64,000 bases of DNA from GCA-2697345 sp002697345 (GCA_943787605.1 CALSNB010000001.1:310001-374000); one strand, 5' to 3'. Positions 17,700 through 26,691 are shown, numbered from the stretch's first letter. Made by a program: numbers and translations. Notes: a model not told the origin generated them from the letters alone.

Positions 17700-18767
17700 A
17701 TGAATCCTTATTTAACAAAAAATAAATTTATAAAAGGCTTTTTCTTAGATCAAGCAGTTGAAAATGTATTTTCCACAGAGATGACACTGGAGTATTACAA
17801 AAAATATGAGATAGCTTTGACTGAGGTTGCAGAAAGGTTATCTTTAATTGATACAAATTTAGCATTAGAGACCTGCGACGCAATAAAGGCGTTTCAACCT
17901 GATATGCAAAAAATTGAAGATTTCTTGTTTGTAGATGGACTCGCAATCCCTGAGTTTGTTAGACAGCTTAAGAGGCATGCTGGAGACAAGCTAAAGGATT
18001 GCATTCATATAGGTGCCACTAGCCAAGACATCATGGATACGGCCTTGGTGCTCGCTATTAGAGACGCAAACAACATTATTGAGGATAGGTTGGAAAGCTT
18101 GTGCTCCGTCTTAGATTCAATAATAGATCGTTTTGGGGAAAATGTAATCGATGGTCGCACTAGAATGCAAAAAGCATTGTTGATCCAAGCTAATGATCGC
18201 ATAATAACTTGGAAATTGCCACTGATCGGTTATTTGAATCGTTTGGTGGAAATTCGTACGCACATAGAAGTTGCTCAGGTTGGCGGTCCAGTTGGTACTA
18301 GGCAGTTTCCTCCTAACTTAGGAGAAATGTTTGCAAGTGAGGTAGCCAGTTCTTTAGGTTTAAATGGTACCCAAAAGGCATGGCATACGATGAGGTCTAA
18401 TTTAACAGAATATGCTAACTTTTTATCTATGATCACTGGATCTTTGGGTAAAATAGGTTTGGATCTAAGCTTGATGTCTCAACAGGGCGTGGATGAGGTC
18501 ACTTTTATGTTTGGTGGGTCGAGCTCTGCGATGGCCCATAAGAAGAACCCTGTATTACCTGAGGTTCTAACTAGCTTAGCGGATTTTAATGCAGTCCAAC
18601 TTCCTGGGATGCACTTAGCTATGCTGCATGAGCAAGAGCGCTCTGGACGAGCGTGGACCTTAGAGTGGATGATCCTTCCAGGTATGCTTAATACTACAGC
18701 AAGAGCACTTTCGATTGCTTTAACAACCTTAGGTGGTATTTCTCATTTAGGAAAAGAAAGGCCCTAG
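17700..18767 (+). CDS. pcaB: 3-carboxy-cis,cis-muconate cycloisomerase
   Basis: The 355-residue protein belongs to the fumarase/aspartase superfamily and fits PcaB. The superfamily signature appears as GGSSSAMAHKKNPV, the IGATSQDIMDTA segment supplies the second conserved region, and the length is typical of short alphaproteobacterial PcaB. It converts 3-carboxymuconate, made by protocatechuate 3,4-dioxygenase, to gamma-carboxymuconolactone. ATG 17700 follows GGAAAAG and gives an N-terminus like other PcaB; 11 more residues from 17667 are unlikely. It is convergent with the pcaC-pcaH-pcaG-BKACE operon, so it is transcribed separately. An imperfect inverted repeat (18759-18768 with 18798-18807) overlaps the two stop regions. 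Confidence 0.88.
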   Translation: MNPYLTKNKFIKGFFLDQAVENVFSTEMTLEYYKKYEIALTEVAERLSLIDTNLALETCDAIKAFQPDMQKIEDFLFVDGLAIPEFVRQLKRHAGDKLKDCIHIGATSQDIMDTALVLAIRDANNIIEDRLESLCSVLDSIIDRFGENVIDGRTRMQKALLIQANDRIITWKLPLIGYLNRLVEIRTHIEVAQVGGPVGTRQFPPNLGEMFASEVASSLGLNGTQKAWHTMRSNLTEYANFLSMITGSLGKIGLDLSLMSQQGVDEVTFMFGGSSSAMAHKKNPVLPEVLTSLADFNAVQLPGMHLAMLHEQERSGRAWTLEWMILPGMLNTTARALSIALTTLGGISHLGKERP

Positions 18768-18794
18768 GCACTCTACTTAAAATGATAGTCACAC

Positions 18795-19619
18795 TTACCT
18801 AAGGCCTAGTATCTCTCTTGCTTCACTACATGTAGCAGGGCGCCTATCATACTTGGAACATAATTCGACAGCCCTTCCTACCAAGGCAGCATTTGAAGGT
18901 GCTAAAGTGTCCTTATCAAATTTAACATTATCTTCAAAACCTGTTCTGGTATGCCCGCCATTTGCGATGCACCACTCATTAACGGTAAGCTGATGTTTTC
19001 CAATTCCTGCCGCACACCATTCTGCATCTGGAAGTAACCGGTTCACTGTTTTAATATAGTAGTTGAATACATCTTTATCCACAGGCATTGCATTTTGTAC
19101 TCCCATAACAAATTGAATATATAGCTTACCAGGAATTCTTCCATCTTTATTCATTATTGCCGCCTGATGAATGTGACTAAGGTCAAACGCCTCTATCTCT
19201 GGTTTTACATCATGCGTTATCATTTCCTTGGCTAGCCAATCGACCAAATCTGGAGCATTTTGATAAACCCGGTTTGGAAAGTTATTGGAACCTACTGTCA
19301 AAGAAGCCATATCGGGTCTTAGGCTTAACATGCCACCCCGTTCTTTTTCTGCACCAGAACGCCCCCCAGTTGAAAACTGGACTATTAAGTCGCCGCAGTG
19401 TTTTTCGAGACCCTCTTTTAGTAAAGCAAACTTTTCTGGACTGGATGAGGGGCTCCCATCATCATTTCGAACATGGCAGTGGGCTATCGCAGCGCCTGCC
19501 TCAAAAGCTTCATGCGTACTTTCAATTTGTTCATTTATCGATATCGGGACAGAAGGATTATGCTCTTTAGTAGTTACAGAACCAGTTATCGCAACACAAA
19601 TTATACATGGATTACTCAT
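18795..19619 (-). CDS. Beta-keto acid cleavage enzyme (BKACE, DUF849)
   Basis: The 274-residue TIM barrel matches the BKACE family (3-keto-5-aminohexanoate cleavage enzyme, Kce). It opens with IICVAITGSVTT, has the zinc ligands in AIAHCHVRNDDGSPS, GGRSG, and a C-terminal GGHTRTGFEDN with the third ligand region. BKACEs cleave a beta-keto acid using acetyl-CoA to give acetoacetate and a CoA ester. It starts 9 bases after pcaG and is the last gene of pcaC-pcaH-pcaG-BKACE, which suggests a role in protocatechuate breakdown. I infer that beta-ketoadipate plus acetyl-CoA would give succinyl-CoA plus acetoacetate, but other keto acids are possible. Confidence 0.85.
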   Translation of the reverse strand: MSNPCIICVAITGSVTTKEHNPSVPISINEQIESTHEAFEAGAAIAHCHVRNDDGSPSSSPEKFALLKEGLEKHCGDLIVQFSTGGRSGAEKERGGMLSLRPDMASLTVGSNNFPNRVYQNAPDLVDWLAKEMITHDVKPEIEAFDLSHIHQAAIMNKDGRIPGKLYIQFVMGVQNAMPVDKDVFNYYIKTVNRLLPDAEWCAAGIGKHQLTVNEWCIANGGHTRTGFEDNVKFDKDTLAPSNAALVGRAVELCSKYDRRPATCSEAREILGLR

Positions 19620-19627
19620 TTTAACCT

Positions 19628-20245
19628 CTAAATATCAAAAAAAATTGTTTCCTGTGAGCCTTGTAGATGTATATCAAATTTATATAAACCTTTTCGTTCT
19701 TTCAAGGCTAGCAATGTTCGGGCTCGCTTAGATTCTATTATTCTGGTCAGAATTGGATCAGAGGAATTATATTTTATTTCATCAGGAAAATAAACTCTGG
19801 TATGAAGGCCCAAATTTATTCCACGAGCTACAATCCAAACAGTTATATGAGGAGCTTGCAAAATACCTTCCCTATCAGGAACCCGACCGGGTTTGACTGT
19901 ATCAAATTTATATAAACCAGTTTTTAAGTTAACAGGGCATCTTCCCCAACCAGAAAAGTTTGGGTCAGCTCTACCCCGAGTCTCTTTAGGCGAATTATAA
20001 AACCCTGAACTATCAGCTTGCCAGATCTCTATCATCGCGTCTTTAAGAGGTTCTCCATTGCCATCAAAAACAGTCCCTTTTAGTGTTATTTCCTCACCTT
20101 TTACAGGGCCAAACTTCATGGATGACCCAAGATCACCTTTAAAGAGATCTTTAATGCCAATAAAATTTGGTGTGCATCCAATGTGCACATAAGGGCCTGC
20201 TGTTTGGGAAGGGCTCTCCTTAAAATTATCACTTATGTCCATCAT
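19628..20245 (-). CDS. pcaG: Protocatechuate 3,4-dioxygenase alpha subunit
   Basis: The 205-residue subunit opens with the family's SPSQTAGPYVHIG motif and carries the beta-sandwich fold of intradiol dioxygenases (GTVFDGNGEPLKDAMIEIWQAD, GRCPVNL, TGLYKFDTVKPG). The alpha subunit contributes to the active-site pocket but does not hold the iron ligands in known structures. It pairs with PcaH in an (alpha-beta-Fe) complex that opens the ring of protocatechuate between carbons 3 and 4. The ATG at 20245 begins one base after the pcaH stop; an ATG three bases later is also possible. Its termination close to the BKACE start supports co-transcription. Confidence 0.92.
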   Translation of the reverse strand: MMDISDNFKESPSQTAGPYVHIGCTPNFIGIKDLFKGDLGSSMKFGPVKGEEITLKGTVFDGNGEPLKDAMIEIWQADSSGFYNSPKETRGRADPNFSGWGRCPVNLKTGLYKFDTVKPGRVPDREGILQAPHITVWIVARGINLGLHTRVYFPDEIKYNSSDPILTRIIESKRARTLLALKERKGLYKFDIHLQGSQETIFFDI

Positions 20246-20246
20246 A

Positions 20247-20984
20247 TTACGAACCTTCAGGTTTATTTTCAAAGAATATTTGTTGATTGCCACGTATAAC
20301 TATATCAAACTTATATGCCAAACTATCCATTGGAACAGTTTTTGTCATATTTAAAAATCCTGTTAGTCTCTCAACAGCTATCTTTGATTTCAATGTAGAG
20401 ACGATTGGGCATTTTTGTATTAATGGATCACCTTCAAAGTACATTTGAGTTATAAGGCGTTGAGAAAACGCATCTCCAAAAATAGAGAAATGAATATGCG
20501 CAGGCCTCCAGTCGTTTGGACCGTTTGGCCATGGGTAGGGCCCAGGCATTATTGTAGAAAACTCGTAATTACCATTTTCATCGGTCAATGTCCGACCACA
20601 ACCACTAAAGTTAGGATCAAGAGCTGCTAAGTAAGTTTCATTCATGTGCCTGTACCGCCCTCCTGAATTAGCTTGCCATATTTCGATAAGCGAATTTGGT
20701 ATGGGACGGTTATATTCATCAATGAGGCGCCCAAATACAATAATTCGTGAACCGATTGCGGATTGTCCTTGCTTAGCGCTGTTATGTATTAGGTTATTAT
20801 CAAGCTTACCTATCAAGTCATGTCCAAAGACTGGACCAGTTTCCTCACTTTGTGTTGCTGGGAAGGAAAGAAGCTTTGACTGCGGCGATCTATAAATACT
20901 GGATTTATATGAAGGGCTTAATGCTTTTGGGTGCCACGATCTGTTTCTCCTCAAGTAACTATCTGTTTTACTTTGGACCTTCAT
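20247..20984 (-). CDS. pcaH: Protocatechuate 3,4-dioxygenase beta subunit
   Basis: The 245-residue catalytic subunit contains the four Fe(III) ligands in their characteristic spacing. One Tyr lies in GRYRH, a second in PGPYPW, and two His lie in WRPAHIHFS, whose Arg is the conserved catalytic residue. The QMYFEGDPL motif follows. It forms the ferric intradiol dioxygenase with PcaG, converting protocatechuate and O2 to 3-carboxy-cis,cis-muconate. The N-terminal 40 residues are polar and basic, as in other PcaH. Its start overlaps the pcaC stop by 4 bases, a translationally coupled arrangement. Function is confident. Confidence 0.94.
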   Translation of the reverse strand: MKVQSKTDSYLRRNRSWHPKALSPSYKSSIYRSPQSKLLSFPATQSEETGPVFGHDLIGKLDNNLIHNSAKQGQSAIGSRIIVFGRLIDEYNRPIPNSLIEIWQANSGGRYRHMNETYLAALDPNFSGCGRTLTDENGNYEFSTIMPGPYPWPNGPNDWRPAHIHFSIFGDAFSQRLITQMYFEGDPLIQKCPIVSTLKSKIAVERLTGFLNMTKTVPMDSLAYKFDIVIRGNQQIFFENKPEGS

Positions 20985-21361
20985 TCCATATTATCCATAT
21001 CTTCAAAAACTTTTTTTGCAATCTTAAAGGCATTGTTTGCTTTGGGTACACCTGCGTAAATAGCTACATGCATAAAAGCTTCCCGGATGTCTTCCTTAGA
21101 AGCGCCAGTATTCGCAGTCGCTCTTATATGCATTGGTATTTCATCAAAATTTCCAGTTGCAGCAAGAAGTGCTAGCGTTATCATAGATCTCTCTCGAAGA
21201 CTAATTGTATCATTTGCCCAAACCGTTCCCCAGGCGCTTTCTGTAATTAGATTTTGGAAAGGTTCATCAAAACTTGTTTTTTGGTCTAATGCTTTGTCTA
21301 CGTGTGCACCACCTAGTACCTTTCGGCGGGTTAATGTTCCATTATTGATTTTATCTGGCAT
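20981..21361 (-). CDS. pcaC: 4-carboxymuconolactone decarboxylase
   Basis: The 126-residue protein matches stand-alone PcaC, an alpha-helical AhpD-fold enzyme that decarboxylates gamma-carboxymuconolactone to beta-ketoadipate enol-lactone. Visible landmarks are RRKVLGGAHVDKAL at the N-terminus, LRERSMITLALLAATG, the central HIRATANTGASKEDI and HVAIYAGVPKANNAF. AGGAGG precedes the ATG by 5 bases. It is not fused to the enol-lactone hydrolase PcaD, unlike the PcaL proteins of some bacteria. No pcaD, pcaI, pcaJ or pcaF is in the window. It is the first gene of pcaC-pcaH-pcaG-BKACE. Confidence 0.92.
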   Translation of the reverse strand: MPDKINNGTLTRRKVLGGAHVDKALDQKTSFDEPFQNLITESAWGTVWANDTISLRERSMITLALLAATGNFDEIPMHIRATANTGASKEDIREAFMHVAIYAGVPKANNAFKIAKKVFEDMDNME

Positions 21362-21666
21362 GAGTACCTCCTGGTAATCTTTCTTTTACATCAATTAATT
21401 TTTTAACAAAGGGAAATATTAATAGTTTAGTAATAACAATTGTTTGAGTAAGTGCTACCTGTCCGCGTTACGATTTTATAGAGGACTTTATTCTTACAAA
21501 AAATAATGTTGTTTCTAGGCTATAAGCGTGAGAACTGTTGGAAAAAAAAAGATACTTATCTTGAGCTTTTGATCTGATAGCTTGGCAATTAATTAATTTT
21601 ATGCTTAGATTTACAGTGTAGAGTGAGTGTTTTAATCAATTACTTTTAGTAGAAAGCTCCTATAAA
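21362..21666. other. Intergenic divergent region upstream of pcaC and an EamA gene
   Basis: About 300 bases separate pcaC (leftward) and the EamA gene (rightward). The region is AT-rich, with poly-A and TTAATTAATT-type low-complexity stretches and no open frame of note. It must hold the promoters of both divergent units. I see no clear PcaQ-type or other operator palindrome. Confidence 0.5.
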
Positions 21667-22572
21667 ATGGCGACTTGGATATGGGTAACTATAATTGCGG
21701 CGATATCTCAAAGTCTTCGAACGGCCCAACAAAAAAACTTAAAGGAGTCCCTGGGTGTTCTCGGTGCAAGTTACGTTAGGTTTTCCTATGCAATTCCTTT
21801 TGCGTGGGCGTGGATTGCTTTTTATTCTTTTTTTTATGATCAACCATTACCTTCAATAAATCTAGAATATATTTTTTGGATAACTATAGCAGGATTAATG
21901 CAAATTATTTTTACAGTACTCCTCATTACGTTATTTTCACACAGGTCCTTTGCTGCGGGTATAGCTTTTTCAAAAACAGAAGTACTTATGGCTGCGATAT
22001 TTGAGGCCATGATATTAGGATATTTTGTTAGTTTTGAAGTAGGTTTTGCAATCCTGTTAGGAGTTTTAGCTGTATTCTTATTAACCCTGTCTAAAAGTGA
22101 GATTAGTCTGTCAAATTTGTTGAGTGCCTTATGGACACGTCAAACAGCACTTGGACTAGGTAGTGGTGCTTTTCTTGGTTTTTGTACCGTAGCTTTTAGG
22201 GCTGCCACTGATTCTTTAGAAGGATCAGATCTGTTAATGAAAGCTAGTATGACTGGGGGAGTGGCTGTACTAATTCAATCCGTAATAATGGGTTTATGGT
22301 TGTGGTTCAAAGCGAGAGTAGAATTAATTAAGAGCTTTAAGGCGTGGCGTCGGGCATATTTAGTTGGTTTTTTTGGAGCGGTAACCACTGCTTGTTGGTT
22401 TTATGCATTTTCTGCAAATGCGGTGGCTCCAGTTAGAGCACTAGGTCAAATTGAGTTATTGATAGCATTGGGTATTTCTTTTTTCTTTTTCAAAGAACGG
22501 CCCAACAAAAAAGAAGTTTTTGCTGTCAGTTTGCTAACTGTCTCCATTATGATTGTCTTGTTAAAAGCATAA
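21667..22572 (+). CDS. EamA/DMT-family transporter
   Basis: The 301-residue protein has about ten membrane helices in two tandem EamA halves. The first starts MATWIWVTIIAAISQSL and the second includes GSGAFLGFCTVAFRAA and a C-terminal GQIELLIALGISFFFFKE. It has none of the residues of a specific known exporter. EamA proteins move amino acids, nucleobases or other small metabolites. It is divergent from the pca operon, with a shared promoter region, and lies just upstream of the branched-chain-type ABC importer. That neighbourhood hints at aromatic or organic acid traffic, but this is not demonstrated. Confidence 0.75.
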   Translation: MATWIWVTIIAAISQSLRTAQQKNLKESLGVLGASYVRFSYAIPFAWAWIAFYSFFYDQPLPSINLEYIFWITIAGLMQIIFTVLLITLFSHRSFAAGIAFSKTEVLMAAIFEAMILGYFVSFEVGFAILLGVLAVFLLTLSKSEISLSNLLSALWTRQTALGLGSGAFLGFCTVAFRAATDSLEGSDLLMKASMTGGVAVLIQSVIMGLWLWFKARVELIKSFKAWRRAYLVGFFGAVTTACWFYAFSANAVAPVRALGQIELLIALGISFFFFKERPNKKEVFAVSLLTVSIMIVLLKA

Positions 22573-22690
22573 TCTAAGTTTTTTAAGCTGTTATATTTTT
22601 TTCAGTGCATTCTGTTTTTTTACACTAGTACTTTTAACAATTATCGTATATTGAGATTCTTTATATAGATACTACCCAGGGAGGGATGAA

Positions 22691-23920
22691 ATGTTTAAAA
22701 ACTTTAAGATAATTACGGCTACGGCTTTCGCAGTAGTTGCAGCTGGTTTTTTCAGTTCTGCAAATGCTGGTGTTCAAGGCGATACTATTACACTTGGATC
22801 GGCATTATCGCTGACAGGAAAGTATGCAACTAATGGGTTACATACTCAAAGAGGTTATGATTTTGCTGTTGATAGAATAAATTCTACAGGCGGAGTTATG
22901 GTCGGCGGAAAAAGTTATAAATTAACTGTTAAATACTATGATGACGAGTCAACGCCTGCGAGGGGAGCACAGCTTGCAGAACGCTTAATTCAACAAGACG
23001 GCGTTGAGTTTATGTTAGGACCTTATAGCTCTGGTATGACAAAAGCTATAGCTCCAGTTTCTGAAAAATTTGGTGTTCCAATGATTGAAGCGGAAGGTGC
23101 TTCAAGATCGTTGTTTACCCAGGGTTACAAGTACTTATTTGCTGTTCTTTCTACTACTGATTTATATCTACCTGGCGCGTTAAATTTTGCGGCTGACCAA
23201 AAGAAAAGTATCGGCAAACCCGCAAGTGATGCAAGAGTTGCAATGGCTTTCGAAGGTGACCCTTTTTCAATGGATATCAGGGCTGGATTAGTAGAAATGA
23301 TCAAAGATTACGGTATGAAGCTTGTGATCGATGATCAGCTTCCCGCTGATTTATCAGATATGTCTACCACTTTGACTAAAGTTAAAGCGCTAAAGCCGGA
23401 CATTCTTATTATTTCAGGACATTCGAAAGGTGCTGCGACAGCTGCTAGACAAATTGATGAGATGAAAATCAATGTTCCAATCATTGCTATGACGCATTGT
23501 GAAGCAGCAAAAGTTCATGAAAAGTTTCCAAACGCCGCTACAGGGTTTCTTTGCCCTACGCAATGGGTTCCAGGTATAGATAAGAAAGATGCTATGTTCG
23601 GTTCTGCGGCTGATTGGAATGCAGACTTTAAAGCTGCCCATCCTAGCTACTCTTCTGTTCCTTACCAATCAGCGCAGGCTTCTGCTGCTGTTTACGTTTG
23701 GAAAGAAGCTTTCGAGGCAGCCAATAGCTTTGATAAGAAAGAAGTTAGAGATGCTATAGCCGGTGTCGAAATGCAGACTTTCTACGGTGATGTGAAATTT
23801 GGTCCAGATGGAAATAATGTTGCAAAACCAATGTTCTTAAGACAAATCGGATCTGATGGATCTTATAACCTAGTATCCTCGTTTTCGGATCTAGCCTACC
23901 CAAGAAATGTTAGTTACTAA
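22691..23920 (+). CDS. livK: Branched-chain-type ABC transporter substrate-binding protein
   Basis: The 409-residue periplasmic protein begins with a signal peptide of about 26 residues ending SSANA-G. The mature protein has the type I periplasmic-binding (LivK/UrtA-like) fold, with the typical opening ITLGSALSLTGKYATNG and the FMLGPYSSGMTKAIAPV segment. A strong GGGAGGG ribosome-binding site precedes ATG 22691. It is first in a five-gene importer (permeases at 23987 and 24889, ATPases at 25948 and 26691). A hairpin lies between this gene and the permease. The ligand is not predictable; the pca cluster beside it makes aromatic or organic acids as likely as amino acids. Confidence 0.85.
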   Translation: MFKNFKIITATAFAVVAAGFFSSANAGVQGDTITLGSALSLTGKYATNGLHTQRGYDFAVDRINSTGGVMVGGKSYKLTVKYYDDESTPARGAQLAERLIQQDGVEFMLGPYSSGMTKAIAPVSEKFGVPMIEAEGASRSLFTQGYKYLFAVLSTTDLYLPGALNFAADQKKSIGKPASDARVAMAFEGDPFSMDIRAGLVEMIKDYGMKLVIDDQLPADLSDMSTTLTKVKALKPDILIISGHSKGAATAARQIDEMKINVPIIAMTHCEAAKVHEKFPNAATGFLCPTQWVPGIDKKDAMFGSAADWNADFKAAHPSYSSVPYQSAQASAAVYVWKEAFEAANSFDKKEVRDAIAGVEMQTFYGDVKFGPDGNNVAKPMFLRQIGSDGSYNLVSSFSDLAYPRNVSY

Positions 23921-23938
23921 TTTTTTGGAAAAGAAATA

Positions 23939-23964
23939 GAAGGGAAGGTTAAATCCTTCCCTTC
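23939..23964 (+). terminator. Strong hairpin between binding-protein and permease genes
   Basis: A perfect 10-bp stem (GAAGGGAAGG pairing with CCTTCCCTTC) with a 6-base loop lies 19 bases after the binding-protein stop. It is followed by a weak T-rich stretch. As in other importers, it probably stabilises the upstream mRNA or partly terminates it, so that binding protein exceeds permease. Confidence 0.75.
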
Positions 23965-23986
23965 GCTTTATTTACTGGATTTAAAA

Positions 23987-24892
23987 ATGTTCGATAATCT
24001 CCAACTTCTATTTGTTTGGGCTCCAATTATTAATGTTCAAGTGATTTTGGACGGTATTTTTGTAGGAGCTGTTTTTGCTCTTTGCGCTTATGGTCTTGCT
24101 CTTGTTTGGGGGGTAATGAACATTAAAAATTTAGCACAGGGTGACTTTGTAATTATGGGAGGGTATCTAGCCCTAGTTCTACATTCATGGAACCTACCAC
24201 TACCCGTAATCTTAATAATTGTTACAATTATTATGTTTGTCTATGGCTGGAGTATTTATGCGCTAATTATAAGGCGAATAGTTGATAAGGACATGTTTGT
24301 GTCACTTCTAGCAACGTTCGGATTATCATTATTGATGCAACAAGCAATGAACTTATATTTTGGTCCTGAAGTACAAACCATAGACATGAAATTACCCGTT
24401 ATTGGTGCTTTTGATAATATGGTGACAATTCCATATTCAAAAATTATTTCGCTTGCTCTAGCAGGAATTATCACAGCTGCAGTAGTCATATTTATGAAAA
24501 AATCGAGGACGGGTCAGGCCATTAGAGCAACCGCTCAAGATGCTCGAGCAGCTAGGGTATTAGGAATTGATACTGACCGGGTTTATGCGTTCACATTTGC
24601 ATTTAACTCTGCTTTGTGTGGAGCTGCAGGAGTTCTTGTTTCTGTAATTTGGGTCATTCAACCTTTCTACGGTATTACTTATTCTGTAAGAACTTTTGCA
24701 ATTGTTACTGCTGCAGGTTTAGGAAATTTACCTGGCGTTATTAGTGCTGCCTTTGGAATAGGTTTATTTGAAAAATATACTGGTATGATCGTTGGTACCG
24801 CTTATGAGGTTGCAGCTCCAGTAATGATTTTACTGCTTGTTTTAATTATTCGCCAAATTCACATGAAGCGAAATAGACAGGTAGTCCGATGA
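23987..24892 (+). CDS. livH: Branched-chain-type ABC transporter permease (LivH-like)
   Basis: The 301-residue integral membrane protein has eight or so hydrophobic helices and typical LivH features: an early FVGAVFALCAYGLALVWGVMNIKNLAQGDFVIMGGY and a cytoplasmic EAA-like loop GQAIRATAQDARAARVLGI that contacts the ATPase. A later FNSALCGAAGVLVSVIW follows. It forms the inner-membrane channel with the LivM-like permease. Its stop overlaps the next start in ATGATG, so the two are translationally coupled. Substrate is set by the binding protein upstream and is unknown. Confidence 0.88.
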   Translation: MFDNLQLLFVWAPIINVQVILDGIFVGAVFALCAYGLALVWGVMNIKNLAQGDFVIMGGYLALVLHSWNLPLPVILIIVTIIMFVYGWSIYALIIRRIVDKDMFVSLLATFGLSLLMQQAMNLYFGPEVQTIDMKLPVIGAFDNMVTIPYSKIISLALAGIITAAVVIFMKKSRTGQAIRATAQDARAARVLGIDTDRVYAFTFAFNSALCGAAGVLVSVIWVIQPFYGITYSVRTFAIVTAAGLGNLPGVISAAFGIGLFEKYTGMIVGTAYEVAAPVMILLLVLIIRQIHMKRNRQVVR

Positions 24893-25941
24893 TGCGTAGG
24901 AGTACTTTTATAACTTATGCTGGTCTGGGACTTTTCGGAATATTAGGACCAATACTTTTCCCTGCTTATACGTTGTCTATTGCCTATCTTTGGATGATGG
25001 TTCTGATGGCATCAACCTGGGATATTTTAGGCGGCCAAATGGGTTATAACTCATTGGGGAATATTACATTTTTTGGTGTAGGTATGTATGTATCTGCGAT
25101 TATTCAAATTTCTATATTTTATGAGCCTGGTGTTGGAGAATATACCTCTGCAATGGGCGCAATAAAGCCTGAATTTACTGACCAACAATACTACTGGGGT
25201 ATATTTTTAGGAATTTTCGGAGGTGCGATAGCAGCTCTTGCATTGTCATTAATTTTCAGCACATTTATGTTTGGACTAAGGGGGCCTTATTTTGCTATTG
25301 GTTCACTCGGATTAGCAATAGCTGCAGCTGAAATAACAGTAACTATTAACTATGTTGGTGGAGCATCTGGAATTTCTATGCCAATGTTTCCTGGTGATAT
25401 AGAATTCCGATCAGTGTTTTTCTATATATTATGTTTTACACTGGCCGTGCTATCACATTTTGTAATTCGAGGGATGCTGTCAACACAATTTGGTCTAGCT
25501 ATAAATGCAATCCGTGACGACGAAGATAAGGCGGAAGCGATGGGACTTCCTACTCTGATATATAAACAAATCGGTTGGGCTGTGACCGCAGTATTTATGG
25601 GGGCCATCGGTGCAGTTGCAGGAAATATGGCGGGTTTTATCGATAAAGAGGTTGCCTACCCAGTGCCAACTTTTGGTATCTTTATGGTTGCCATGGTTCT
25701 TCTTGGAGGTAAGGGAACGTTATGGGGGCCCGTACTTGGAGCAATCATTTTCCATATAGTAAAAGAGACAACCTGGACTTATTTGCTAGGTTGGCAATGG
25801 GTTACTTTGGGTTTGATTTTGATTATAAATATTGTTTACTTTCAGCAAGGTATAATGGGTTGGCTCCAATCTAAATATCCTGAAATGTTTGGTATTGTTG
25901 TGGATCAATCAAATATTAACCAAGAAAAAAAAGAAAGTTAA
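24889..25941 (+). CDS. livM: Branched-chain-type ABC transporter permease (LivM-like)
   Basis: The 350-residue protein is the second inner-membrane permease, with around ten helices. LivM-type landmarks are MASTWDILGGQMGYNSLGNITFFGVGMYVSA near residues 43-73, and the ATPase-coupling loop GLAINAIRDDEDKAEAMGLPTLIYK. The end carries a long polar tail (VVDQSNINQEKKES). It overlaps the LivH stop by 4 bases and is followed after 6 bases by the first ATPase gene. Operon membership is clear. An unusually long loop after the first third (GVGEYTSAMGAIKPEFTDQQYYW) may be periplasmic. Confidence 0.88.
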   Translation: MMRRSTFITYAGLGLFGILGPILFPAYTLSIAYLWMMVLMASTWDILGGQMGYNSLGNITFFGVGMYVSAIIQISIFYEPGVGEYTSAMGAIKPEFTDQQYYWGIFLGIFGGAIAALALSLIFSTFMFGLRGPYFAIGSLGLAIAAAEITVTINYVGGASGISMPMFPGDIEFRSVFFYILCFTLAVLSHFVIRGMLSTQFGLAINAIRDDEDKAEAMGLPTLIYKQIGWAVTAVFMGAIGAVAGNMAGFIDKEVAYPVPTFGIFMVAMVLLGGKGTLWGPVLGAIIFHIVKETTWTYLLGWQWVTLGLILIINIVYFQQGIMGWLQSKYPEMFGIVVDQSNINQEKKES

Positions 25942-25947
25942 TGAAGC

Positions 25948-26691
25948 ATGAATGATATTATTAAAGTTACTAATGTTTCAAAAGCTTATGGAGGTGTTAA
26001 AGCTAATGTGGACATATCTTTCAAAGTAAAAAAAGGATCAATAACGGGGCTTATTGGTCCAAATGGTTGTGGAAAAACTACGCTTTTTAACTCAATTGTT
26101 GGTTATCACCCTATTGATGGGGGTTCGATTGAATTTGATGGTAAAGAAATATCTCATCTGCGAGTTGGTGATATTGCACGATTGGGGATGCTTCGAACAT
26201 TTCAACAAACAAAAATTTATACAAAAATGAATTGTGTTGATAATATGCAAATCTCTGTTTCTCATCGCAGAAATTCAAAAAATGGTATCTTTGCTAGTAG
26301 GAAAGGTGAAATTAGGGAGAGGGCGGAAGACTTACTTGAGTTTGTTGGTCTGTATTCAAAAAGAAATCTTATTTCTGGAGATCTTTCCTTTGGACAACAA
26401 AAATTACTTGAATTTGCTATGGCGCTGATGAATGAGCCTAAAGTTTTACTTTTAGATGAACCGACAGCTGGGATTAATCCAACATTAATCAATGGTCTCA
26501 TTGATCGATTGGGGAGAGCAAATCAGGAACTTGGAATAACATTATGTGTGATAGAACATAATATGCGAGTTATAATGAACCTTGCTTCTCATATTTATTG
26601 TCTTTCAAACGGAAAAATGCTGGCTGAAGGAAAACCCTCTGAGCTTCAGAATGATCAACGGGTAATTGACGCGTATTTAGGGGGTCACTAA
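25948..26691 (+). CDS. livG: Branched-chain-type ABC transporter ATP-binding protein (LivG-like)
   Basis: The 247-residue ATPase shows Walker A (GPNGCGKTT), the Q-loop region (FQQTKIY), an unusual signature DLSFGQQKLLE, Walker B (VLLLDEPTAG) and the switch His (CVIEHN). Signature wording SFGQQ is normal for LivG. The C-terminal DAYLGGH ending is the family's. It is one of two nucleotide-binding subunits that drive the importer, the other being the next gene, whose start overlaps its stop. Cytoplasmic, membrane-associated. Confidence 0.9.
   Translation: MNDIIKVTNVSKAYGGVKANVDISFKVKKGSITGLIGPNGCGKTTLFNSIVGYHPIDGGSIEFDGKEISHLRVGDIARLGMLRTFQQTKIYTKMNCVDNMQISVSHRRNSKNGIFASRKGEIRERAEDLLEFVGLYSKRNLISGDLSFGQQKLLEFAMALMNEPKVLLLDEPTAGINPTLINGLIDRLGRANQELGITLCVIEHNMRVIMNLASHIYCLSNGKMLAEGKPSELQNDQRVIDAYLGGH

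Noticed and set aside
20852..21175. A 107-codon plus-strand open frame across pcaH and pcaC
   Set aside because: It lies over two well-supported pca genes on the other strand and matches no family.
21362..21666. Possible PcaQ-type operator in the pca divergent region
   Set aside because: I looked for a paired palindrome and found only AT-rich low-complexity repeats, so no site is claimed.
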